DNA from: Teratosphaeria epicoccoides
Taxonomy: Eukaryota > Ascomycota > Dothideomycetes > Mycosphaerellales > Teratosphaeriaceae
Assembly (NCBI GenBank): GCA_021401465.1
Contig: JADDMT010000105.1
Coordinates: 1-64,000, forward strand
Length of the DNA: 64,000 nt
Direction of reading: 5' to 3'
The first letter of the stretch is position 1; each line of letters starts with the position of its first letter. The notes under the pieces are model-generated. The model saw only the letters and a program-made list of their open reading frames with translations, searched no databases and was not told the DNA's origin. This document shows positions 45,084 through 55,072 of the stretch, one piece after another. The position numbers and the translations under genes were made by a program.

Positions 45084-46754
45084 ATGACGCCAAGGGATAC
45101 CAATGCCTTCTTTCCCAGACAGCGGACTGCTTCAAGCTCGACATGTTCCACCAATTCGCCTGCGCCCAGCTCGTCGCCGGAGCACAATGTGGATTCGGGA
45201 TTCACTCCAGACAGCGACGATGACGATGGCCCACATCTCGAACCGAAAATTGAAGAAAGCGACGAATACAATATAGACTATCTGATCGACTCAAAGGCCT
45301 TGGCGATCTCCGGCTCCTCTAGTCCGCCAGCACCGCGCAAGCGAGGGAGACCCAGGAAGCACCCTGTTGTTGAACAGAAGAAGGTATCTCATGCCAGATC
45401 AAAGACAGGCTGTGGTACGTGCAGGAGACGCAAGAAGAAATGCGACGAGACGAAACCGTTCTGCAAGAACTGTGAAAAGAACAACGTCGTCTGTGATGGC
45501 TATGAGCCCAAGCAGCCGTGGAGGAGCGGTAAACAGAAAGCCCTAGTCATGCGCACTGTTGTGCCCGCAGAATTGCCAATGCTTGTCGACGGCATCGACG
45601 GCAGCGTTGATCAATTATTCTTTGAACATTTTACCGCCAAAGTGGGCAATGTACTGTCTCTCACAGATCAGCAGAACCCTTTCCTGGAAATCATTGTGCC
45701 TCTGGCCATGGGCCATAGTGGTCTCATGCACAGCTTGCTATATCTGTCAGGAACCTGCTTGATGGCAAGTGAAACATTACCGCAAGCTGAGTGGGAGGAC
45801 AGGCAGCAATATCATAGCAGCAAAGCCTTGTGTCTGCTTCAACAAGATCTGGCAGGATCACAGAGAGCAGACGGCAGCACAATGACCATGATTGGCGATC
45901 CAGCCATTGCTCAGTCATTGATGCTATGCCTGCAGACAATTTGCGCCGGAGATACGACTGGATCGTATCGATTTCACCTCAATGCGATGAAAGAGATGCT
46001 CGCGCACAAACAACGGAGCTTTTCGAACGAGCAGCTGCGCCATCTCATCCTGGAATTCTTACTGTACTACGACTACAGCAGCTCTATCACGAGCACAATA
46101 GATCCACTAGATCAAAGAAGCATCAACCTCTTGAAATCTTTCAAGCTTGCGGAGACCGTACAAACACAAGCAGGTAGCCTACTGGGCGTCCAAGATGGGC
46201 TTTTTGGATTCATAGGCAGGATTCGTAGGCTCCGGGACCAGATCAGGCAAAGAAGAAATGCAGGCAAGGGACATTCTTGGGACCCGTCTATACTATCTGA
46301 TGCCTTCAGAATAGATAGCGCACTCCGAGAGTGGCGGTGTACGCATCCTCCGCAAAGCCCTCGCTTTGCAGCCAGCCTACTATACCGGCAATGCACTTGG
46401 ATCTACTTACATCGGACTGTACAGCTCTCGAAGCCAAGCACAACCTTCAAGCAAGCTGTTGACGAAGGGCTTCATTACATGAGCCTACTACCGAAGGGCG
46501 AAGACGGTTCCATCGAGGCAATCCTTCTAATGCCATTATTCCTGCTGGGCTGCGCTGCATTCGAACAGGAACAACGTCAGCCAATTCGTGAAGCCTTCCA
46601 GCGCCTGCGAGAGTGGCGCAACTTCGGCAACATCAAGCATGCGCAGGAGATTGTTGAACAGCTATGGGTGATGATGGACGAAGGGCGTGAGGCCGAGACT
46701 TGGGACTGGGAGTTACTAGTCGCGAAAAGAGGCTGGGACTTCTTGATCACTTAA
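45084..46754 (+). CDS. Zn2Cys6 transcription factor with AT-hook
   Basis: Single exon, 556 aa, nuclear DNA-binding regulator. The N-terminal 75 residues are Ser/Pro/Asp-rich. An AT-hook core follows (PRKRGRPRKHPVV, about residue 85), then the binuclear zinc cluster GCGTCRRRKKKCDETK plus PFCKNCEKNNVVC at about residues 109-137, with spacing C-x2-C-x6-C-x5-C-x2-C-x6-C. The rest is the helical fungal-specific region (Fungal_trans_2 type): MGHSGLMHSLLYLSGTCLM, SLMLCLQTICAGDTTGSYRF, HLILEFLLYYDYSSSI, YLHRTVQLSKPS, LFLLGCAAFEQEQR. It is preceded by a 1.7-kb spacer from the amine oxidase; a regulatory link is conjecture. The target genes are unknown. Confidence 0.92.
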   Translation: MTPRDTNAFFPRQRTASSSTCSTNSPAPSSSPEHNVDSGFTPDSDDDDGPHLEPKIEESDEYNIDYLIDSKALAISGSSSPPAPRKRGRPRKHPVVEQKKVSHARSKTGCGTCRRRKKKCDETKPFCKNCEKNNVVCDGYEPKQPWRSGKQKALVMRTVVPAELPMLVDGIDGSVDQLFFEHFTAKVGNVLSLTDQQNPFLEIIVPLAMGHSGLMHSLLYLSGTCLMASETLPQAEWEDRQQYHSSKALCLLQQDLAGSQRADGSTMTMIGDPAIAQSLMLCLQTICAGDTTGSYRFHLNAMKEMLAHKQRSFSNEQLRHLILEFLLYYDYSSSITSTIDPLDQRSINLLKSFKLAETVQTQAGSLLGVQDGLFGFIGRIRRLRDQIRQRRNAGKGHSWDPSILSDAFRIDSALREWRCTHPPQSPRFAASLLYRQCTWIYLHRTVQLSKPSTTFKQAVDEGLHYMSLLPKGEDGSIEAILLMPLFLLGCAAFEQEQRQPIREAFQRLREWRNFGNIKHAQEIVEQLWVMMDEGREAETWDWELLVAKRGWDFLIT

Positions 46755-47921
46755 ACTGATGGAGCATGAGTATGGGTCACGAGTGGTTGCTGGGTTGGTA
46801 CGAATGATGTACAACAGGTGATATCAGGGAGCAGGGAGGCATACAATTTGTTTGCAGCGGCGTTGCTATCGCTGCTGTATGTCACCAAGAGTGGGCGGAA
46901 ACACTTGTTGCTGGATGAGAGTCAACGGGTCGGATATCTCAGTACTCGACGCATGCGAGTTTCTGCGGCGTAGTTACTGATTCGAGCAAACTGAATGCGC
47001 CCAGTGAGAATCGATGCATTCACGCTCCTGACTGCGGCTATGACAGAGACACAATGCAGATTAACGTTAACGCTTTCAAGTCCTCCCTTCACAGATGCGC
47101 GTGATGGCGCCTATCGAGCAAGATCCACGAGTACGCGCAATGCCCCTGGGCAACGTTTCAGAGCGTTATAAACTGCACGCGATCATCCATCTAGGGCTTC
47201 ACTGTTTTTGTTGGCTTCATATGGCGTCAATGAAGCGCAACACATCACTATGACAAGGGAGTACAGATGCGAATGAAGCTTGACTGTCGCCACGGACGTT
47301 GCATTCGTCTGCATCTCGCCAATCAGACTCAGCGAGCTGGGCGACATGCGTAATATTGCTTCGACCCTTGTATCAACAGAGCCCGACAGAGTGGTATCGT
47401 TTCAAGCCTCCAAACCATGTGGAAAAGATAGAGCTGACCCGGTTCCGTCCAGGTTTCCGTGCTTGAACTCAGTGAAGACTTTACCGACAGCGTGGCTCTC
47501 GGCTCAGTAGCTTCAACTCTATCGCGATCGTGGGCTCTGATTTAGCTGTGCTGCTCCGATACGAAATAAGCCGACGACGGAGCGCAGACCTCTGTTGACA
47601 CTGCCTTGCATACCCTCGCATACACTATCACCTTTTTGCCTTCAGCCGGACGAATGGCGGTGAGCAAAACGACGGAGGTTGCGAATTGGGCCGGCAGACG
47701 ATCTCATCGCTCCCCACGTTGTCCATCGCCTAAACCCAGCAGCCTGGATCTGCATCAAAGGAAGCAATACATGTGATTGTCGGGTGCAGTAGTGGCTGGT
47801 CGCTGCAGTCTGGACTCGCTACCCCACCGCGTCAGCTCCGTGCTGAACGCTGCGCTCGGAGTATGTCTGACCAACTCGGTAAGCGGTCATGTCGCTCCTT
47901 CAAAGGTGCAAACTGTGATGG

Positions 47922-47929
47922 CCAAGTAT
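47922..47929 (+). repeat. 8-bp target-site duplication, left copy
   Basis: CCAAGTAT directly before the left end of the inverted-repeat element; an identical copy lies at 48237-48244 directly after its right end. Confidence 0.8.
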
Positions 47930-48236
47930 GGGCTTTCACGAACGCAGAATGGCTCTAGATAAGCAGAATGGCCGGCGTATTTTCTCATCATACACGCCTG
48001 CCGTTTCGAGACCTAGGGGATGACAGTCTCTTCGTAGAGACGCGCTCGCCGCCCTTCGGCCTCTACTTATCTCGCTCGCAAGAAGACTTGACTTCTGCCT
48101 CTAATCGCTCGCCGTACGGGCAGGCGTGATGTAGAGTGGTTACGTAAGGGTGGAAATATCAACCACTCGTCGCGGGGGCAGGGGTATGCTGGGGATTCTG
48201 CATTTATCCAGCGCCATTCTGCATTTATGAAAGCCC
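47930..48236. mobile_element. MITE-like element with long TIRs and 8-bp TSD (hAT-like)
   Basis: A 307-bp element. The left end GGGCTTTCACGAACGCAGAA and the reverse complement of the right end GGGCTTTCATAAATGCAGAA match over about 46 bases (47930-47976 versus 48236-48190), with one 2-nt gap and a handful of substitutions, mostly transitions. Each arm holds the motif GCAGAAT twice. Further in, ACACGCCTGCC (left) pairs with GGCAGGCGTG (right), and a small hairpin GTCTC-TTCGTA-GAGAC lies at 48026-48041, so the whole element could fold back. Perfect 8-bp direct repeats (CCAAGTAT) flank it. Eight-base duplications are typical of hAT transposons. It has no coding capacity, so it would be non-autonomous. 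Confidence 0.78.
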
Positions 48237-48244
48237 CCAAGTAT
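48237..48244 (+). repeat. 8-bp target-site duplication, right copy
   Basis: CCAAGTAT directly after the right terminal repeat of the element at 47930-48236, identical to 47922-47929. Confidence 0.8.
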
Positions 48245-49216
48245 CGGGTTCCAGTAAGAAGAGGAAGGACATGCAATTGCGGCGTTCGGTCCAGAAGCCT
48301 GCCACTGCGCCCGACAGTGTGCCGTCTGTACGCCACCTCATTCCTGCAAGGCCAAGATCAGCCCATTGGTACTGTCATACGGGCATCGCCGTGACAGTAG
48401 CCGACGATACTGCAGTGCAGAGTCTCTCGATCTTGATGATAATCGATCTGAAGCATGAACATTGCTTCGAGACATAATCACTTTGCTGCGCATGCCTTTC
48501 CTGGCGTGTTGTTCGGCCAGGTCAACCTGCACTAGGGCTCACCTTGCTTCGCACGAATGACTGCTTGAAGAACCGACTTCGACTATGTGGCCGACGTGGG
48601 CCAGAAGTCTTAACATCTCAAGCCGTCAAGTGTCTCGACAGGTCCTCAAGCTTGTCAGCACGCCACATTCCAACTTTCAAGTAACCGTCCACAAGGGCAA
48701 CAAGCGGCAAGATATTTCCGGACGTAGGCCCGCCAAGTTGGGTGAGAGTGGTCCTGATGGCCGCTCATATGATTGACATCCGCCCAGTCCCACCACCGAT
48801 TGAGCGGCTCCTTGGTACCCTCCATAGCTTCGTCCCTCCGGGAATAATGTGACCAACAAGAGTGAGGTGGGCATTCCAAGTGGAGCCGGCTTGCCACTTC
48901 GTGCACCGCCAGCACAGTATCATCATCGGTCCAAGGTATTATCTTCTCACGCCGAGAATCGCAAGAATAATATCTCGGCCTAATGCTTGTGCACGCTTGT
49001 TCGCGAAACGCCGTGCCTTCTTCAGCTGAATCACCTAACTCCAATCCTGCGGCCTAATCGTGGCTGTGCTGGACTCTGTGCTTGAGCTTTCAGCTCATCA
49101 AGCACCGACAAGGCAGTACAAAACCACATCACTTTCTCCACCTTACCAACAGCCCAAAGTGTATCATTCGCGCCAACGACAACACCGTTGAGTCTGACGT
49201 TGGCAGATCCTGAACC

Positions 49217-50359
49217 ATGACTCGCTATCCACCTCAGAACCAAGCTCAGGCTAGCTATCAAGGCACTGGAACGTACCACGACCAGCCATCACAGCAATAC
49301 AGTGGCAGCCAACCTCACGACCGTGCTTACTATACCGGCGAAGGCTCAGGATATGGAGGAAGTCAAAGCTATCAGCCTCCCTCGTACGGGAGCGATGGCC
49401 AAGCTTCCGGTGCGGCTCAGTCTTACTACGGTACCAATGACCAGCCGTACCAGCAGTATCCGAGCGAGCAACAGCATCGTCGCGAAGCATATGGGTGCTA
49501 CGGCAACGAGCAGTACGACAGCCCTCCAGAGCAATGCCAGTCTGGCTACGGTGCTCCGCCACATGAGCAAAGTAGTTACCAGTCCTACGAGCAGCAATAC
49601 CCTCCTCCGCAGCCGAACCTGGCCTCAAAGCCTATCTATGGTGGTGAGTACGGTGCCGCTCACAGCGGTAGCGGCCTCGACGCCTTCAAGTCCCACTACG
49701 AGCAGCCATACGGTCCTATCGATCCAGCCACGAGCCATTCTGCGCCCCCAGGTGGCGATGGCGACCGGGGTTTGATGGGCGCTCTTGCCGGTGGAGCTGC
49801 GGGTGCGTATGGAGGCCACAAGATGGGCCATCATGGCATTATTGGTGGTATTGGGGGTGCCGTCGCCGGATCGCTGCTGCAGGATTCGATCAAGAAACAC
49901 AAGAAGGAGAAGAAGAAGGAGAAGAAGCATCGTGGTCGCCGTAACTCCAATTCTTCTTCTTCTTCTTCTTCCTCATCATCCTCGTCGGATTCCGACTCCG
50001 ACTCCGGTCGACGACGCCAGCACAAGAGACCGCCGCCAAATATGGCTGGGAACTTCTCGCACAGCTCGAGAGACATTTACCTCGATGGTCACTGCACACT
50101 GATTGCGGAGTGCTGTAATACTAATGGTCATCACCATCGTTCGCACTTGGATCTTAATACTTGCTTCACGAATGACAATGGCCGCTTACTGTGGGCGAGG
50201 CATGGTAATTTCGGAGCAAGTGCGAGGAATGTCCGCTTGACAGAGCATGGCGAAGCGCTTGAAGCCGAGTTGGGAGATGGGAGGGGCGGATGGCAGTGGA
50301 ACAAGGTATGGCTGAATGAGAGAATCACGAATGACGATGGTAGATTGGCGATGCTTTGA
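49217..50359 (+). CDS. CVNH-domain protein with Tyr/Gln-rich region and glycine zipper
   Basis: Single exon, 380 aa, three-part layout. Residues 1-175 are rich in Tyr, Gln, Ser, Gly and Pro (QYSGSQPHDRAYYTGEGSGY), prion-like in composition. Residues 185-215 form a glycine-zipper-like segment (LMGALAGGAAGAYGGHKMGH, then GIIGGIGGAVAGSLLQD). A very basic tract (KKHKKEKKKEKKHRGRR) and a run of 12 Ser follow. The C-terminal about 105 residues are a cyanovirin-N homology domain: GNFSHSSRDIYLDGHCTLIA, LDLNTCFTNDNGRLLWARHG, NFGASARNVRL and AELGDGRGGWQWNKVWLNER. CVNH domains are carbohydrate-binding in several characterised members. No signal peptide is present, so an intracellular role is likely. Confidence 0.9.
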   Translation: MTRYPPQNQAQASYQGTGTYHDQPSQQYSGSQPHDRAYYTGEGSGYGGSQSYQPPSYGSDGQASGAAQSYYGTNDQPYQQYPSEQQHRREAYGCYGNEQYDSPPEQCQSGYGAPPHEQSSYQSYEQQYPPPQPNLASKPIYGGEYGAAHSGSGLDAFKSHYEQPYGPIDPATSHSAPPGGDGDRGLMGALAGGAAGAYGGHKMGHHGIIGGIGGAVAGSLLQDSIKKHKKEKKKEKKHRGRRNSNSSSSSSSSSSSSDSDSDSGRRRQHKRPPPNMAGNFSHSSRDIYLDGHCTLIAECCNTNGHHHRSHLDLNTCFTNDNGRLLWARHGNFGASARNVRLTEHGEALEAELGDGRGGWQWNKVWLNERITNDDGRLAML

Positions 50360-50584
50360 GAGTAAGCTTGAGCATAGGAAGTTTAAGCAAACAATTCCTT
50401 AAGCAATCGCTCCGTCAAGCCGTCGATCCGGCAAATCAGCAGTCAGGCAGATAACAGAGTACGACTCTGGACAGAAATTGAGACAGAATTGATGATACCC
50501 GACTTTGTCATACTGTGCAGAAACTATGTATCTGTGTCTTCACATATCTTGTTCTGTATCAAGGCATAAGCCTATTACAATCAA

Positions 50585-52129
50585 TCATGCCCGTTCATAA
50601 GCCCTCCACCACAATCCAATATTGGCAGCTACAAGCAAATCAAGCATCTTGAGTCCATCGGGATAAATGATTAGCTTTCCCAGCTTCGCCTGCTTGCCCC
50701 CAAACCCACCGCCAGCCTTCTCTTGACCCAGACTGAGATCTACTCGCCCATCTTCATTGATCACGAAGCTCGGACTGTCGCTGCCGTTCTCGCTTGATAG
50801 CAGCCTAGAATGTCGAGAGAAGTATGACGACCGCTTGTCGGCTACTGGGGTCGCACTGGCGCGCGACGATGTTGGAAGATTGAAGCGAAGCTCGCTGACT
50901 TCGACTGTACCTTTTTGGGCGAGGCTATGCTTGCACTTGAGGCTTTTGCCTGTCGCACCTGTGCCAAATTCGCATTTGCCCTCCCAAGGACTGGTGAAGC
51001 AGTAGCCTTTACTTCGGCGGTCGATGCTTGCGCTTGCTGGGTTGCCTCCGAGCTTCATCAACGCATGAGCATGCGCCGCATCTGGCTTGTCTGCACTTTG
51101 CCTTGAGTCGCCAGAATTTACACGCCGATGGCCGTATCCGTGTTCCGCGTAGCGCGACCCGGGCATATAAAGACGCCTGCGAAAAGTGCCCTTAGGTGGC
51201 GGCTCGCTATCCTCAGAGCCGGTTGAGGTGCTGGCGCGCGATGCTGGCCGGTCACGGTCGATGAATTGCGAATAGCCAGGATTCGTGACGTCGAGGTACA
51301 ATGGGGCGCCACCCCGTTTTGTGCGCTTCGCCAAGCTGGGCGCAAGCAGTCTCGGCGAGCTGACCTCGTATATTGGTGGATCGTGAATGTATGCGCAGTT
51401 CCACTGCTCACACGACACGGGATCTCGACGAATGAGTGTAAGTGTGCCAGCTTCCGAGATTGGACTGTTGTCTAGTGAGTCGGCTTCGTAGGTGCGGAAG
51501 TATGGATTGTTCTCGGAACTGTGGTCGGTATGTCGGAGCAGATGCACATTCACCGCATGCACAGAATTTCGAAGAGCGGGCTCAGGAGATGGAGTGGGCA
51601 ATGCTCGTTTCGATAGCTGTGGCAGATCGACGTGTGGGGGTGGAACAGGCGGTTGGCTGTTGGTGATGTCGCTGAACACAGGTTTCCGGGAAACTCGATG
51701 AGCTATGGGAAGACTCGGCGGCCTCGACATCGACGCAGGTGGCGAGTCATCAACGGGGTGAGGTACTTGCGATGATGGCTTGAAAGGTCGTTGAGGTAGA
51801 ATCGGCTTCCTTTTCACGCGATTGTTGATCGTCGGGAGCTGGGATGCATCGGCGTTGGCCGACGTTGGCGCTGGTTTCGGAGGCTCTATTATTGGGTGAT
51901 CGTCTTCGCAGTTGATATGTACATAGTACAATGAGCTTTGTATATCGTAAGCCGACACGACTTTCTTCCTCGGCTTGATGGGGGTCAGGAAGACGTCCCG
52001 ACTGCCAGGGACCCGAGCGATGTAGAGGACCAGTGGCAGTCCTGATGGCGGCGGGATTGTTGGGCTTTGGGGTGGATGTGTCGCGATGCTGGTGATGGAG
52101 GATAACGACGTGGCTTCCACGGCAGCCAT
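50585..52129 (-). CDS. Conserved fungal hypothetical protein, 514 aa
   Basis: Single exon from ATG 52129. I recognise the N-terminal block from unnamed proteins of other filamentous ascomycetes: PSGLPLVLYIARVPGSRDVF, LTPIKPRKKVVSAYDIQSSL, YYVHINCEDD. The middle is long, Pro/Ser/Arg-rich and probably disordered. A conserved C-terminal part carries GAPLYLDVTNPGYSQFIDRD, TFRRRLYMPGSRY, a Cys-containing patch YCFTSPWEGKCEFGTGATGK with SLKCKH, VSELRFNLP and finally KLGKLIIYPDGLKMLDLLVA plus NIGLWWRAYERA, which could be an amphipathic or membrane-associated end. No function is known to me. It is convergent with the CVNH gene (225 bases between stops). Confidence 0.82.
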   Translation of the reverse strand: MAAVEATSLSSITSIATHPPQSPTIPPPSGLPLVLYIARVPGSRDVFLTPIKPRKKVVSAYDIQSSLYYVHINCEDDHPIIEPPKPAPTSANADASQLPTINNRVKRKPILPQRPFKPSSQVPHPVDDSPPASMSRPPSLPIAHRVSRKPVFSDITNSQPPVPPPHVDLPQLSKRALPTPSPEPALRNSVHAVNVHLLRHTDHSSENNPYFRTYEADSLDNSPISEAGTLTLIRRDPVSCEQWNCAYIHDPPIYEVSSPRLLAPSLAKRTKRGGAPLYLDVTNPGYSQFIDRDRPASRASTSTGSEDSEPPPKGTFRRRLYMPGSRYAEHGYGHRRVNSGDSRQSADKPDAAHAHALMKLGGNPASASIDRRSKGYCFTSPWEGKCEFGTGATGKSLKCKHSLAQKGTVEVSELRFNLPTSSRASATPVADKRSSYFSRHSRLLSSENGSDSPSFVINEDGRVDLSLGQEKAGGGFGGKQAKLGKLIIYPDGLKMLDLLVAANIGLWWRAYERA

Positions 52130-52787
52130 GCTGATCTGTCATACAGACAATCGGATGTTGCATGCAATGTGTGGTGCCCCTTGTGCCTGGATTACTGGAA
52201 CTTTTCATGTGTTTATGTCAACACTGCGTAGGCAGGCACACCTGTTTAGGCAATCGCTTTCCATGGAAATCTGCGGTGGCATGACCAGGGAGGGAGTATC
52301 AAGTCTCGAAAACGCAAATGCTGGTGATCAGTGACACGTGCACAGGGCTGGTTGGTGACGAGAGTGTTTATGTGTACAGTGTGGCTGTACACACTGGCTA
52401 CCCCAGTACCGAGCCCATAGTCGCCTGGCCTCACCGTGAAACTTGCAGCACGACGCCACAGATCAATGTTGGCAGCCATCGGTCATGTCTCACGCTTAAA
52501 GGAGCATCCATGGAATCGATCGCATCTCATCACTGTAGGTAGAAGAAGCCATACAGCGCAAACGGTGCCAAGCAATGTCCTGTCCTCGTGATGAAAATGC
52601 TGACCTGGAACATTGAAAGGCACGTTCGGAGTTTCGTTCGTCCGCTCCGCCGCTGCTCGTGGCCCTCGCCAAGATTCCGCTAAGAATGCGCTAGCGACAG
52701 CCGAAATCTTTCGTTCAATCCCACCACTGCTTGAACAGCATTGCAACTAAGCAAAACCCGCCACACTGCTCCAGCCGTCTCGCTACT
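52130..52787. other. Divergent promoter region
   Basis: About 660 bases between the hypothetical gene (-) and SURF6 (+). Nothing further was recognised. Confidence 0.5.
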
Positions 52788-54522
52788 ATGGGCGAAGAAG
52801 CCGGCCTTGATGCCCTCGAGGGTCTAGAGGTATGCTGCATTGCAAAACTCTGCAAGCCGTCCATCTGACGATACATTCAAGGAACGCCTCCAAAATCACG
52901 CCAAAGCCTTCGACTCGCTCCTGGCACTCACACCAGCACGCGAATACTACGGCAGTCAGATAGACGATGGAAAGAATCCGAGCGAGCAATGGAGTCGCAA
53001 GAAGCAGACCAAGGAGCAGAAGAAGGCGGCAAAGAAGGCAAAGCTTGACCCCGCTAACCAGAGGAGCGCACTCGACGTCATGAAGGAAGCCGAGCGCAAG
53101 AGAAAACGAGAGCTGGGCATGGAAGATGAGGAGGAGGAGGAGCAGGAGGAGGAGGAGGAAGATGCGCAGGTGGAAAGCAATCAGGCGGCTGCAAAGAGGC
53201 AGAAGACGGAGTACGATGCAGACACGGCCGAAGCGAAGCGGAGAGCCAAAGCCGAGAAACGCAAGCAGAAGCGGCGAGAGAAGAAGGAGGCTGCTCAAAA
53301 GAAGAATGATAAGAAGGAGGCAAAGAAGGCCGCAAAGGAGCGTAGGGACTTGGAAGATCTTGAGCTGGAGCGGCGGTCAGCGGCTAGCGCCGGTGTTGAT
53401 GGCAGCGATGCCGAGGCGGAAGCTGTGCAGCATGCAGAACTTGAGGATTTCGATGCGTCAGGTCTAGCAGACGGCGCAGAGAAGGGAAGCTGGGCGGCTG
53501 AGCAGGAGCAAGAGGCATCGACAGCTCCAACGAGTCCCAGTGTTGACAGCCCTGCATTTGACGTCGACACCAACCAATCCACAACATCATCTACGTCATC
53601 CATACTACCGCCATCAGACGCCGAAAAGCCATTACAACCGAAGCCTGCTCCCGCGAAACATGTCGTTGAGACCACATCTGCTGCGTCGTCAGCCACAGCC
53701 TCCGCGCCCAAGCGGAAAGAGAATATATCTGGCACATCATCACCCAAGATCCAGTTGCCGGACATCGACCAAGCCGAGCTTCAAAAGCGATTAAAGAAGC
53801 GCATAGAAGAGCTTCGGGCCAAGCGGAAGGCAGACGGGGCAGATGGCAAGCCTGCCAGATCGAGGCAGGAGCTACTTGAGCAGCGGAGGAAAAAGGAGGA
53901 GCAGCGTAAGGCAGCCAAGAAGGACCAGAGACGCAAGCAAAAGGAGGAGGAGCAGCGAAAGCGTGAGCAACAATTAAGAGACAGTCCGTCAAGTGCAGAC
54001 GTCTTCAGCCCATGGCCATCACCAGCGACTGAGCAGAACAGCTTCTCGTTCTCACGTTTAGCATTCGAAGACGGCACGGCTGCCGACGCAAGTCTCAGCA
54101 GCTTGCAGGAGGGAAAGAAGCGGAAAGGTCCGCAGGATCCTCGCACAGCCCTCGAAGCCGCACAGAAGAAGCAGGCACGTCTCGCTGGTCTCGACGAGGC
54201 CAAGCGCGCCGACATTGCCGAGAAGGACTTGTGGCTGAATGCGAAGAAGCGTGCACATGGAGAGAGGGTGAGGGATGACACGAGCTTGTTGAAGAAGGCG
54301 TTGAAGCGGAAGGAGAAGCAGAAGGGCAAGAGCGAGAAGGAGTGGAACGAGCGCCAGGAAGCGGTGGTGCGTGGCAGGGAGACGAAGCAGAAGAGGCGAG
54401 AGGAGAACTTGAGGAAGAGGAAGGAGGAGAAAGGTGGTGGAGGGAAGAAGAAGAGTGGTCAGAAGGGTGGGCCGAAGAAGAAGGGTGCTAGGCCGGGGTT
54501 TGAGGGTCGATTCAAGGCTTAG
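52788..54522 (+). CDS. RRP14: SURF6/Rrp14 nucleolar ribosome biogenesis protein
   Basis: Nucleolar protein for maturation of both ribosomal subunits. Exons 52788-52829 and 52882-54522 (intron GTATGC...CAAG); 560 aa. The spliced start MGEEAGLDALEGLEERLQNH leads into AKAFDSLLALTPAREYYG, the conserved RRP14 N-terminal helix, followed by KKQTKEQKKAAKKAKLDP. The middle is a highly charged coiled region with long Lys/Glu/Arg repeats. The SURF6 domain occupies the last about 170 residues: FSRLAFEDGTA, KKRKGPQDPRTALEAAQKKQ, KDLWLNAKKRAHGERVRDD, LLKKALKRKEKQKGKSEKEW and NERQEAVVRGRETKQKRREE, ending in a basic Gly/Lys tail with GARPGFEGRFKA. Confidence 0.95.
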
Positions 54523-55072
54523 TGAATGCCTTGCGAATTTAATACGAGACAGTTGCATGGTCTCTTGCTGTCTCTTTTGAACCTGATGATGCGTAGTCGA
54601 AGTCGACGGCCGTGGTCTGCTCGAATGCCGCAGAGCAACGCAAAGCTTTTGATCTGTTTGATGCTGATGCAAACTCTCATCAACGACGAAACGATGCCTT
54701 GTGCTGACACGAAGGTACCTATATCACTCCGCATCACCAACACAACATTGACTCGCAACGAATTCACCAAGCGTTCGCTACAGCCCTCGTCGGCGGCATC
54801 CGCCAACGTGAGGTGAGCATGAACGAAATAGTATCAGGAGCTTGCATAGATAGCTCCTGAGCCATGTATCTCATCATCACTGCGGAATCGCCATGCCTGC
54901 TATGCTGTATCTGAATCATGCCGGTAGCTCGTAGTTACCATGACTGCCATAATCGCGATTGCCACCCGCTGCCGGAAAAAAAGACCCCGTCTATCAATAA
55001 CAACGCTTAGAGATTGCTTAAACCCAGCTCGCTGGTGCGGGATAAGATGCTGTTCTGGCGTTGGCCCTGCCT
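54523..55072. other. Convergent intergenic region
   Basis: 550 bases between SURF6 (+) and the RBR ligase (-). Nothing was recognised. Confidence 0.5.

Larger units (their letters stand above)
46755..49216. other. 2.5-kb gene-free block
   Basis: No gene recognised on either strand. It contains the inverted-repeat element at 47930-48236. This is the longest stretch without a gene in the window. Confidence 0.6.
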
